Positions 54,600-61,766 of a stretch of 64,000 bases of DNA are shown here, piece by piece (the stretch's first letter is position 1; each line of letters begins with the position of its first letter). Source of the DNA: Dysgonomonas sp. PH5-45 (lineage in GTDB: Bacteria > Bacteroidota > Bacteroidia > Bacteroidales > Dysgonomonadaceae). The position numbers and the translations under genes are program-made. A model generated the notes under the pieces. The model was not told the origin of the DNA. It made no database searches and worked only from the letters and a program-made list of their open reading frames with translations. The stretch spans positions 16,825 to 80,824 of the forward strand of contig NZ_JARXWE010000010.1 of NCBI RefSeq assembly GCF_029893235.1, given 5' to 3'.

Positions 54600-56147
54600 A
54601 TGAAGAAAAAACGCATACTTTGGGCCGACGACGAGATAGACTTGTTGCGTCCGCACATTTTGTTCCTTAACGAAAAAGGATACGAAATGGTTACGGTAAA
54701 CAGTGGACAAGATGCTATCGATTCTTTCCGTGACGAGACTTTCGACCTTGTTTTTCTTGACGAAAACATGCCGGGGCTGTCGGGGCTCGAAACCCTGTCG
54801 AAACTGAAGGAAATAAATCCCAATGTGCCTGTCATTATGATAACCAAGAGCGAGGACGAAGGCATAATGACCGATGCCATAGGGCGCAAGATAGCCGACT
54901 ATCTGATAAAACCCGTCAATCCGAATCAGATTTTGATGTCCATAAAGAAAAATCTGCACAAAGACGATATCATGACCGAAGCCACTCTTGAAGGCTATCG
55001 GGAAGAATATAACAAGATAGCCACCCAGATAAACGATGCCCGCACTCCGGACGAATGGATTGATGTGTACCGCAAAATAGTTCATTGGGAGATGGAGCTT
55101 ACCGCTTCGCAAAACCCGCTTATAGACCTCCTGCGTATGCAGAAGCAAGAGGCGAACAACGCTTTTGTCAAATTTGTGCGTCAAAACTACGAAGACTGGG
55201 TTGCAGGGGGGAGCGACGATCGGCCTTTGCTGAGTCCCGATCTTTTTAAAGATAAGGTATTCCCTACGCTCGATAGTGACGAAAAGGTTTTCTTTATACT
55301 GATCGATAATTTCCGCCTCGATCAATGGTGGGAGGTGAAAGATCTGCTTGCCGGAGATTTTACTTTCAACGAAGATATGTATTACAGCATTCTGCCAACG
55401 GCAACGCAATATGCGCGGAACTCCATTTTTTCGGGACTTATGCCCAAGCAGATAGCCGATATGTATCCCGACCTTTGGATAGACGAAGACGAGGAGGAAA
55501 GTAAGAACCTGAACGAAGAGCCACTTATTCAGACACAGATAGATCGTTTCCGCAAAAAATATACGTTTTCGTACAACAAGATACTGTCATCTGCTCAGGG
55601 CGAAAAACTGGTGCAAAATTTCAATACGCTCGACCGTAACCTGCTTAATGTCGTTGTAATCAACTTTGTGGATATGTTATCGCATGCCCGTACCGACTCG
55701 AAGATGATTCGCGAACTGGCTTCCGACGAGTCGGCATACCGTTCGCTCACACGCTCGTGGTTTAAGCATAGCAGTACCACCGATTTGTTTAAACGGATAG
55801 CCGAAAAAGGATACAAGGTGATGCTCACCACCGACCACGGAACCATCCGCGTGAAGAATGCCGTAAAAGTGGTTGGCGACAAAGCCACTAACACCAATCT
55901 GCGTTACAAATTGGGGCGGAATTTGGCATACGACTCACGGAAAGTGTACGAAATGCGCGACCCCGCACGCTTTGGGTTGCCTGTGCCTAACATCAGCACG
56001 AGATATATATTTGCTTATGGTGACGATTTTTTTGCTTACCCAAACAACTATAATTATTACGTGTCGTATTATGCCGACACTTTTCAGCATGGAGGTATAT
56101 CGCTCGAGGAAATGATAGTTCCTTTCATAACGATGAACCCTAAGTGA
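54600..56147 (+). CDS. porX: PorX, response regulator with PglZ (alkaline phosphatase-like) domain
   Basis: A 515-residue protein with the PorX layout. A receiver domain (residues about 1-125) has WADDEIDLL, phosphorylated Asp54 in VFLDENMPG and Lys in LIKPVN. An alpha-helical linker follows, then a PglZ domain (about 200-515) with IDNFRLDQWW and MLTTDHGTIRVKN, metal-binding residues of the alkaline phosphatase superfamily. In Porphyromonas and Flavobacterium PorX controls type IX secretion and binds the sigma factor SigP. The start is the ATG at 54600, two codons into the ORF. It is upstream of tsaE. Confidence 0.95.
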   Translation: MKKKRILWADDEIDLLRPHILFLNEKGYEMVTVNSGQDAIDSFRDETFDLVFLDENMPGLSGLETLSKLKEINPNVPVIMITKSEDEGIMTDAIGRKIADYLIKPVNPNQILMSIKKNLHKDDIMTEATLEGYREEYNKIATQINDARTPDEWIDVYRKIVHWEMELTASQNPLIDLLRMQKQEANNAFVKFVRQNYEDWVAGGSDDRPLLSPDLFKDKVFPTLDSDEKVFFILIDNFRLDQWWEVKDLLAGDFTFNEDMYYSILPTATQYARNSIFSGLMPKQIADMYPDLWIDEDEEESKNLNEEPLIQTQIDRFRKKYTFSYNKILSSAQGEKLVQNFNTLDRNLLNVVVINFVDMLSHARTDSKMIRELASDESAYRSLTRSWFKHSSTTDLFKRIAEKGYKVMLTTDHGTIRVKNAVKVVGDKATNTNLRYKLGRNLAYDSRKVYEMRDPARFGLPVPNISTRYIFAYGDDFFAYPNNYNYYVSYYADTFQHGGISLEEMIVPFITMNPK

Positions 56148-56176
56148 TGTAATGAATTTTAATGATATTCCTATTT

Positions 56177-56250
56177 TTTTGTCATGCTGAACATGAGTGA
56201 AGCATCTGGGGAAAGCAAAAGATTCTTCGTTAACACTCAGAATGACAAAA
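56177..56250. repeat. interrupted palindromic repeat upstream of tsaE (copy 1)
   Basis: Left arm 56177-56207 (TTTTGTCATGCTGA... ending AGCATCT) and right arm 56220-56250 (AGATTCTTCGTTAACACTCA... ending CAAAA) pair as an imperfect inverted repeat around about 12 bases. The copy at 56769-56838 is nearly identical. It may also terminate porX transcription. Confidence 0.8.
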
Positions 56251-56305
56251 TATATCAATTGATATTTTAGAGAATTTGCAAGAAGAATAGAACAGAAAAA
56301 AGCCA

Positions 56306-56719
56306 ATGGAATTAACTATAAAATCGCTCGATACAATTCGCGAAACCGCCTCTGAGTTCATAAAAACGATGGGCGATAATACCGCTTTTGCCTTCCGAGG
56401 AAGCATGGGGGCAGGTAAAACCACTTTCATTAAAGCTCTTTGCGAGGAGTTGGGCGTTGAGGATGTAATAAACAGCCCTACTTTTGCCATCGTGAACGAA
56501 TATCGTTCCGGTACGGGCGAGCTGATTTATCACTTCGACTTTTACCGCATAGACAGGATTGAAGAAGCCTACGATTTTGGCTACGAAGATTATTTCTACA
56601 GCGGCAGCCTTTGCTTTGTGGAGTGGCCCGAAAAGGTAGAAGCCCTTCTTCCGCACGATGTAATAAACGTAACCATTGAAGAGCAACCCGATGCAACCCG
56701 AAAAATAACAATTAGTTAA
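56306..56719 (+). CDS. tsaE: tRNA threonylcarbamoyladenosine biosynthesis ATPase TsaE
   Basis: A 137-residue ATPase needed with TsaB and TsaD to form t6A on tRNA. The P-loop [14 protein letters not shown] is near residue 31, with the ST-rich switch [11 protein letters not shown] near residue 56 and HFDFYRI near residue 76. [16 protein letters not shown] near residue 110 closes it. It lies between two nearly identical palindromic repeats. TsaC (800-1375), the first enzyme of the pathway, is elsewhere in the window. Confidence 0.95.
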   Translation: MELTIKSLDTIRETASEFIKTMGDNTAFAFRGSMGAGKTTFIKALCEELGVEDVINSPTFAIVNEYRSGTGELIYHFDFYRIDRIEEAYDFGYEDYFYSGSLCFVEWPEKVEALLPHDVINVTIEEQPDATRKITIS

Positions 56720-56768
56720 GACTTCGAAGCTTGCGAAAAAAACAGAAAAAAGGCCTTCAATTTGATGC

Positions 56769-56838
56769 TTTTGTCATGCTCAACGTGAGTGAAGCATCTG
56801 AGAAGCAAAAGATTCTTCGTTAACACTCAGAATGACAA
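56769..56838. repeat. interrupted palindromic repeat upstream of the GIY-YIG gene (copy 2)
   Basis: Same design and nearly the same sequence as 56177-56250: left arm beginning TTTTGTCATGCT, right arm ending AGAATGACAAT, about ten bases between them. It ends 19 bases before the ATG of the GIY-YIG gene. Confidence 0.8.
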
Positions 56839-56857
56839 TAAAATGACGTAAAAAGAT

Positions 56858-57169
56858 ATGAAACCATTAGGCATGCATAATTATTATGTATATATAACTA
56901 CTAATGCAACAAAAACGGTGCTTTATACAGGTGTAACTAATGATCTTAGTCGGCGTTTATATGAACATAAAGAAGATGCATTGAATGGTAAAAAATATTT
57001 TGCTGGGAAATATAATGCCTATAACTTGATATACTGGGAGCGCTTTGCATATATTGAAGATGCAATAAACAGAGAAAAAGAAATTAAAGGTTGGACAAGG
57101 CAAAAAAAAGAGAATCTGGTAAAAGAAATAAATCCCCAGTTTGCATTCTTGAACGACGAGGTATTATAA
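56858..57169 (+). CDS. small GIY-YIG nuclease-domain protein
   Basis: A 103-residue protein consisting of one GIY-YIG domain of the UvrC/Slx1-like small type (DUF/URI-like family). The first strand has YYVYIT, then LYTGVTND with the GIY-YIG-like second motif. SRRLYEHK carries the catalytic Arg, and INREKEIKGW the catalytic Glu. It would cleave DNA, but the biological target of these stand-alone proteins is unknown. An internal ATG at 56873 is an equally good start. Palindromic repeats lie on both sides, and its stop codon is inside the first direct repeat that flanks the element at 57175-57362. Confidence 0.85.
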   Translation: MKPLGMHNYYVYITTNATKTVLYTGVTNDLSRRLYEHKEDALNGKKYFAGKYNAYNLIYWERFAYIEDAINREKEIKGWTRQKKENLVKEINPQFAFLNDEVL

Positions 57170-57371
57170 AAGGCCCCGTAGTGCATTTAGGAAACAAAAG
57201 ATAATTATTTGAAAAACAGCACAATCATTTTTTTGTCATCCTGAGTGTAACGAAGGATCTTTAATAAACAATACAGAGATTCTTCACTTTGTTCAGAATG
57301 ACAAATGCTATAAAATGTTTATAATAAATCATTTGATATAAACTCTCTAAATGCACTACGGGTTATAAAAG
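57164..57371. mobile_element. 188-bp MITE-like element with flanking 9-bp direct repeat
   Basis: The element at 57175-57362 has perfect 16-base terminal inverted repeats, CCCGTAGTGCATTTAG and CTAAATGCACTACGGG. A palindromic repeat of the GTCATCCTGAG... family (57231-57304) sits in its middle. It is flanked by TTATAAAAG at 57164-57172 and 57363-57371, a likely target duplication; two extra bases (GC) lie between the left repeat and the left terminus. The left repeat contains the stop codon of the GIY-YIG gene. It has no ORF. Confidence 0.75.
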
Positions 57372-57707
57372 AATTCTAATCATGTTAACATGAATGAAGC
57401 CTCTATATAGAATATCATTCTTCTTCGAAGCGATAAATTAATTATCTTTGGAGTTTGTAATGCATTTAGAAAATAAAAACTAATTGTTTGAAAGATAACA
57501 TATATCTATTTTGTCATCCTGAGTGAAACGAAGGATCTTGAATAAAAAACACAGAGATTTTTCACTTTGTTCAGAAACAATGTTCGAGGAACGTAGATGA
57601 CTCAAAGACAAATGTTGTAAATATTTATAATAAGTAATTTGATGTAAATTCACTGGGTGCACTATGGGCTTTTCGAATTTAAATCATAGTCTGACTAAAT
57701 CAAGAAA
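57170..57707 (+). other. 538-base non-coding repeat region upstream of the phosphatase gene
   Basis: The interval holds two related inverted-repeat elements (57175-57362 and 57454-57668), a decayed palindrome near 57378-57425 and a -7-like octamer TATCTTTG at 57443-57450. If used, that box would put the second element in the leader of the phosphatase mRNA. No gene was found. Confidence 0.7.
57454..57668. mobile_element. degenerate second copy of the MITE-like element
   Basis: The 215-base sequence aligns over its length with 57175-57362. It has decayed ends (TTTGTAATGCATTTAG and GGTGCACTATGGG) and the internal GTCATCCTGAG... repeat at 57509-57612, interrupted by about 27 extra bases. It lies just upstream of the phosphatase gene start at 57708. 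It looks like an older insertion of the same family. Confidence 0.7.
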
Positions 57708-58748
57708 ATGAAATTAATACCATCTGTTTTAATACTTTCTGTCCTTATGATAATAACAACAAACTGCGCGAACAAAACAACACCTCCGAAAGCCGAATAC
57801 TCGGGTAAAGATATTTCCGGACAGGTATCGATAGTGAGAGATAAGGAAACGAAAGAAGCTCGATTGAAAATAGAAACAGAGGGAAAATGGACTGTCTATG
57901 CGGGGCATTCTCCTGAAAAGATAGACATGACAACACCCGTTGCCGAAGGTGAAGGCAGTGGCGAATTTTCTCTGCATGTGAGCAATACGGCACATAGTTA
58001 TTTTCAGATAGTAACCCCCGATGGTAAGGCTATTTTGGCAGAACGCCATTTGCCGATGGAAGGCGGATATAACTTCCGCGATTTGGGCGGATTCCGTACG
58101 CAGGACGGGCGGTATGTGAAGTGGGGAAAACTTTTCCGCAGTGACGATCTCAGTAATCTAACAGACCCCGATTTGCATTATTTGGCAAGCATTCCTATTG
58201 TTTCGATTGTAGATTTCAGAGCCGAAACAGAGGTGCAGAAGTCGCCCGACAGAGAACCTTCGTCTGTGAAGACGAATTATAAACTGCCAATAATTCCCGG
58301 CAATCTGGCAAATTTTCAGACGGCAGCCGTTTCGTCCGAAACTTTGATGACCGATATGAACCGCCTTTTGGTTAGCGATACGGCAAGTATCGGGCAGTAT
58401 AAAGAACTTTTCCGTTTATTACAAAACCCGGATGACACTCCTCTTTTGTTTCACTGCTCGGCAGGGAAAGACCGTACGGGACTTGCGGCAGCGTTGATAT
58501 TGTTTGCCTTGGGGGTTGATGATACAATCATCATGGACGACTATCTTTCGTCTAACGCATACCTTGGCAATAAATATGCTGATATAATTGCCCGTAAGCC
58601 TGCAATCAGGGGAATGTTTGAGGTACGTGCCGAATATTTAAGTGCGGCACTTGAGCAAATACGGATAGAACACGGTAGCATCGAAAACTTCTTAACTAAA
58701 GTATTGGATGTTGATATCCAGAAAATGAAAGACCTGTATTTGTATTAA
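57708..58748 (+). CDS. lipoprotein tyrosine-type phosphatase
   Basis: A 346-residue lipoprotein: signal peptide ending TTNC, with Cys20 lipidated. An N-terminal domain (residues about 30-115, ARLKIETEGKWTVYAG) may form a beta sandwich. The C-terminal Y_phosphatase3-type domain (about 125-340) has GGYNFRDLGG and the catalytic loop HCSAGKDRTG with Cys250. The conserved Asp/Arg of the family are in FRAETEV. An exported dual-specificity or tyrosine phosphatase on the periplasmic or surface side is unusual and its substrate unknown; phosphoinositides or phosphorylated glycans are options. Confidence 0.86.
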   Translation: MKLIPSVLILSVLMIITTNCANKTTPPKAEYSGKDISGQVSIVRDKETKEARLKIETEGKWTVYAGHSPEKIDMTTPVAEGEGSGEFSLHVSNTAHSYFQIVTPDGKAILAERHLPMEGGYNFRDLGGFRTQDGRYVKWGKLFRSDDLSNLTDPDLHYLASIPIVSIVDFRAETEVQKSPDREPSSVKTNYKLPIIPGNLANFQTAAVSSETLMTDMNRLLVSDTASIGQYKELFRLLQNPDDTPLLFHCSAGKDRTGLAAALILFALGVDDTIIMDDYLSSNAYLGNKYADIIARKPAIRGMFEVRAEYLSAALEQIRIEHGSIENFLTKVLDVDIQKMKDLYLY

Positions 58749-58828
58749 GTTTTGCAAACAGACTTCTTGTTTTAATATGGATTTTTTCTTTGCTTTGTGG
58801 TGATTAACCACATAAAAAATAGAATAGT

Positions 58829-59107
58829 ATGGAAACACAAATGAAGTTTTGCCAAAGTTGCGGTATGCCACTTAACACGGATGCAGATCATGGAACAAAT
58901 GCCGATAAAAGCCTAAACGAAGATTACTGTGTTTATTGCTTTAAGGAAGGGAACTTCACATCCGATACAACGATGGATGGAATGATTGAAACCTGCCTTC
59001 AGTTTTTGGACGAATTTAATAAAGATGCGCCCAAGAAGCTCACTAAAGAAGAAGCACGGGCCGAGATGAAAAAGTATTTTCCTATGCTGAAACGTTGGGC
59101 TAAATAA
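58829..59107 (+). CDS. zinc-ribbon protein (PF12674-like)
   Basis: A 92-residue protein with an N-terminal zinc ribbon: FCQSCGMPL with a CxxC pair (residues about 8-11) and YCVYCFKEG (about 33-36) as the second pair, the putative Zn_ribbon_2 pattern of small Bacteroidetes and Firmicutes proteins. The C-terminal half is helical and basic. The role is unknown; nucleic-acid or protein binding are both possible. It stands alone between the phosphatase and TM2 genes. Confidence 0.85.
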   Translation: METQMKFCQSCGMPLNTDADHGTNADKSLNEDYCVYCFKEGNFTSDTTMDGMIETCLQFLDEFNKDAPKKLTKEEARAEMKKYFPMLKRWAK

Positions 59108-59142
59108 TATTATAAAAAAGGTCTTTTTTATAAAAAATGACA

Positions 59143-59150
59143 TACCTTTG
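59143..59150 (+). promoter_or_regulatory. candidate -7 box upstream of the TM2 gene
   Basis: TACCTTTG matches TAnnTTTG. The ATG of the TM2 gene is 246 bases away, so the leader would be unusually long; another promoter nearer the gene may exist. The 289-base region 59108-59396 is AT-rich and shows no gene. Confidence 0.35.
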
Positions 59151-59396
59151 CGGGAAATATTTTACAAACCAAAGAACACGAAATAATCTTTCGCACTAAG
59201 GAGTATAAGAAATATTATATAATACATTTAGATGATTGGGGCTAAAACGACAGAATTTATATACTTCGTATGGTATAGAATTTTTTTGTAGATAAGAAAT
59301 CTCAATTATGTGATGTTTTGTGTTATTTTCAAACCTTAAATAATAATGGTTAAATATAATTGTAACATTTAATAACTAAATCTTAAATAGGTAATT

Positions 59397-59771
59397 ATGA
59401 AAAGTAAAACAACCGCAGCAGTCTTAGCAATTCTTCTTGGAGGTATTGGTGTACACCGATTCTATCTGAACCAAACTGGATTAGGTATTCTATATTTTTT
59501 ATTTTGTTGGACATTTATTCCTCTTATTGTTTCGGTGATTGATTTTATTGGTTTTTTAATAATGGACGAAAATAAATTCAACCAAAAATATAATACTACT
59601 TATCCTCTTTATCCTAATCACACAAATATAACAGTAAATAACGGTAGCTTGCAAAATGATTCTGTAAAAAGTAACAGTTCCAGCGATGAAATTGAAAAGT
59701 TGTTTGACTTGAAAGAAAAAGGAATTATTACTCAAGAAGAATTTGAGTTTAAAAAGAAAACATTGTTATAA
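59397..59771 (+). CDS. TM2 domain protein with C-terminal SHOCT-like motif
   Basis: A 124-residue membrane protein. The TM2 domain (residues about 5-60) has two helices, KTTAAVLAILLGGIGVHRFYLN with the conserved GxxGxHRFY, and a second helix with WTFIPLIVSVIDFIG. After an Asn/Ser-rich spacer, a SHOCT-like end (EIEKLFDLKEKGIITQEEFE...) is seen near residue 99. TM2 proteins are of unknown function. The gene is more AT-rich than its neighbours and is followed by a terminator. Confidence 0.88.
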   Translation: MKSKTTAAVLAILLGGIGVHRFYLNQTGLGILYFLFCWTFIPLIVSVIDFIGFLIMDENKFNQKYNTTYPLYPNHTNITVNNGSLQNDSVKSNSSSDEIEKLFDLKEKGIITQEEFEFKKKTLL

Positions 59772-59790
59772 TTTTCGATTATAATATAGA

Positions 59791-59835
59791 AACACTATAT
59801 GGAGCAGACAGTTGTTCCATAGTGTTTTTATTTTT
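59791..59835 (+). terminator. intrinsic terminator of the TM2 gene
   Basis: Stem AACACTATATGGA (59791-59803) with TCCATAGTGTT (59816-59826), with a two-base bulge, followed by a T run. Confidence 0.85.
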
Positions 59836-59908
59836 ATCGGATTCTTTACATTCTTAATTAGTGCTATTCTCATAGCTAATAGAATAATAGTGTGAGGGAG
59901 AAGGAAGC

Positions 59909-61078
59909 TTATCGCTCGTCTTTGTAAAGCAGATATTTGGAGCGCATTTGTTTATATTTGTCCAAATCTTTTTGCCACGACTTGCGAATCTGCTTTTCGG
60001 TCATCCCTCTTTGTATTTGTAGGCGAAGCTGGTCAGTCCCTGCAAGCATATTCATAAATTGGCGTGAGGAGAAAAACTTATCGCCTAAGCCTGTGCTTTT
60101 ATAAAAGCTTATCAGGTATTTCAGAGTGAGGCTTCCGTCAGTCTTTTCTTTACGCAGGTCTATGCCATAGCAAAGACGGTTTTTTTGCAACGGGTTTTTG
60201 TCCGACCCCTCCAATGCTCTTGGCGTAAACTTAAACGAACCGCATTTAGGGTTGGGGTAGCCTACCGCTTGGAATGGAAATTCTGTGCCGCGCCCCACAC
60301 TAACTTTTGTCGCTTCGAAGAAACAAAGCGAAGGATACAGCCGTATTGCTTGGTCGTTTGGCAGATTTGGTGATGGTTTGATGGGGAGCGAATAGGCTTG
60401 TCCGTGCTTCCAGTCTTTAACGGGTATGACTTTTAAATCGCATTTCAAACCATTGCTTAACCACCCTTCGCCATTTATCATCAGGGCAAGTTCGCCTATC
60501 GTCAGTCCGTGCAGAATGGGAATAGGGTGTTTGCCTACGAATGATGTGAATTTCATGTTCAGAACAGGCCCGTCAATATGGTCATTGGGGTTAGGTCTGT
60601 CTAATACGATGAATAGCTTATTGTTTTCCGCACAAGCTTGCATAACGTAGTGCATGGTGGTGATGTATGTGTAGAAACGCGCGCCAACGTCTTGTATATC
60701 AAAAACGACAATGTCTGTGTCCTCCAATTGCTGCTTGGTTGGCTTGTAGTTTTTTCCGTAAAGGGATATGAGTTGCAGGCCTGTTTTGCTGTCCTTTCCG
60801 TGAAGAACCCTTTCTCCGGCATCAGCCATACCTCTGAAACCGTGTTCGGGAGCAAATATTTTGGTGATTGATATTCCTTTTGTCAGAAGTGCATCAACGA
60901 GGTGTATACCATCGTTAAGGCAAGAAGTCTGATTGGCAACAATGGCAGTTTGTTTATCTTTAAGGAGAGGTAACAGTTCGTTTAAGCAGTCGGCACCTAC
61001 TTTTACTTGAGCCATGGAAAGGTTAGGCAGGCTTAATGCCCAAACGTATAGTAATAAAATTCCTAAATATTTTTTCAT
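59909..61078 (-). CDS. namZ: DUF1343 exo-beta-N-acetylmuramidase NamZ-like
   Basis: A 389-residue exported protein with a signal peptide (about residues 1-24, ending SMAQ). DUF1343 features include NQTSCLNDGIHLVDAL near residue 50, FAPEHGFRGMADAGE near residue 78, VVFDIQDVGARFYTYI near residue 127 and IRLYPSLCFFEATKVSVGRGTEFPFQ near residue 245. NamZ enzymes of Tannerella and Bacillus release MurNAc from the ends of peptidoglycan fragments. Here it would act in the periplasm in cell-wall recycling. It is divergent from the HD-domain gene, with 53 bases between starts. Confidence 0.9.
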   Translation of the reverse strand: MKKYLGILLLYVWALSLPNLSMAQVKVGADCLNELLPLLKDKQTAIVANQTSCLNDGIHLVDALLTKGISITKIFAPEHGFRGMADAGERVLHGKDSKTGLQLISLYGKNYKPTKQQLEDTDIVVFDIQDVGARFYTYITTMHYVMQACAENNKLFIVLDRPNPNDHIDGPVLNMKFTSFVGKHPIPILHGLTIGELALMINGEGWLSNGLKCDLKVIPVKDWKHGQAYSLPIKPSPNLPNDQAIRLYPSLCFFEATKVSVGRGTEFPFQAVGYPNPKCGSFKFTPRALEGSDKNPLQKNRLCYGIDLRKEKTDGSLTLKYLISFYKSTGLGDKFFSSRQFMNMLAGTDQLRLQIQRGMTEKQIRKSWQKDLDKYKQMRSKYLLYKDER

Positions 61079-61105
61079 GCAATCTGTATTTGCTGCAAAC
61101 TTACC

Positions 61106-61113
61106 TATTTTTG
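61106..61113 (+). promoter_or_regulatory. candidate -7 box of the HD-domain gene
   Basis: TATTTTTG matches TAnnTTTG and lies 18 bases before the ATG at 61132, inside the 53-base divergent gap with namZ. Confidence 0.45.
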
Positions 61114-61131
61114 TACGAAATAGACAAAGTT

Positions 61132-61668
61132 ATGGATGTAAATAATTTGATAGAAAAATATTATCGAAGAGATTCCGAGCTATACGATATATTGGTGAAT
61201 CACAGCAAGGCTGTGGCCGATAAAGCTCTGTTGATTGCCGACAATCATCCCGAATTGAATGCCGACCGGCAGTTTCTGTACGAGGCATCTATGCTGCACG
61301 ATATAGGTGTTTTTATGACAAACGCCCCCGAAATACAATGCTTTGGCGATAGGCCTTACATTTGCCATGGTGTGTTGGGTGCCGATTTGGTACGGAAAGA
61401 AGGATATTCTCGTCATGCTTTGGTTTGCGAGCGGCACACAGGCGCCGGCCTGAAGCAGGAGGAAGTAATAAAGCAAAAACTGCCAATACCGCCCCGCGAC
61501 TATATGCCAATCAGTATAGAAGAGCAGATTATTTGTTTTTCCGATTGTTTTTTCTCGAAAACAAACTTGAATGAAGAAAAAACGGTGGAGAAATTATTGA
61601 AGAAATTTGAAAAACGAGGAGAGCGTTCTGTATTACAGATAAAAGAGTGGTGCCGGATGTTTTTGTAA
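61132..61668 (+). CDS. HD-domain phosphohydrolase
   Basis: From the ATG at 61132 this is a 178-residue HD-superfamily protein. The metal-binding His-Asp pair is in SMLHDIGVF near residue 54; the first His is in VNHSKAV near residue 24 and the last ligands probably in CERHTGAGL near residue 107. Such small HD proteins hydrolyse nucleotides or cyclic nucleotides; the substrate is not evident. The ORF extends 32 codons upstream through the namZ start, but the -7 box placed before 61132 supports this start. Confidence 0.82.
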   Translation: MDVNNLIEKYYRRDSELYDILVNHSKAVADKALLIADNHPELNADRQFLYEASMLHDIGVFMTNAPEIQCFGDRPYICHGVLGADLVRKEGYSRHALVCERHTGAGLKQEEVIKQKLPIPPRDYMPISIEEQIICFSDCFFSKTNLNEEKTVEKLLKKFEKRGERSVLQIKEWCRMFL

Positions 61669-61695
61669 TGTAGACCGATGATTGATTCTTTTTCT

Positions 61696-61703
61696 TAAAT
61701 TTG
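61696..61703 (+). promoter_or_regulatory. candidate -7 box of argS
   Basis: TAAATTTG matches TAnnTTTG and lies 63 bases before the ATG chosen for argS (61767), or 30 bases before the earlier in-frame ATG (61734). Confidence 0.45.
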
Positions 61704-61766
61704 CATCCTGTAAGGGAGAAAGAACCTGTTTAAATGTCTGAAAATAGAAAATCACAAAATCGAAAA

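Noticed and set aside
56177..57612. possible CRISPR array
   Set aside because: Copies vary in length, are palindromic, are separated by genes, and have no regular spacers or cas genes.
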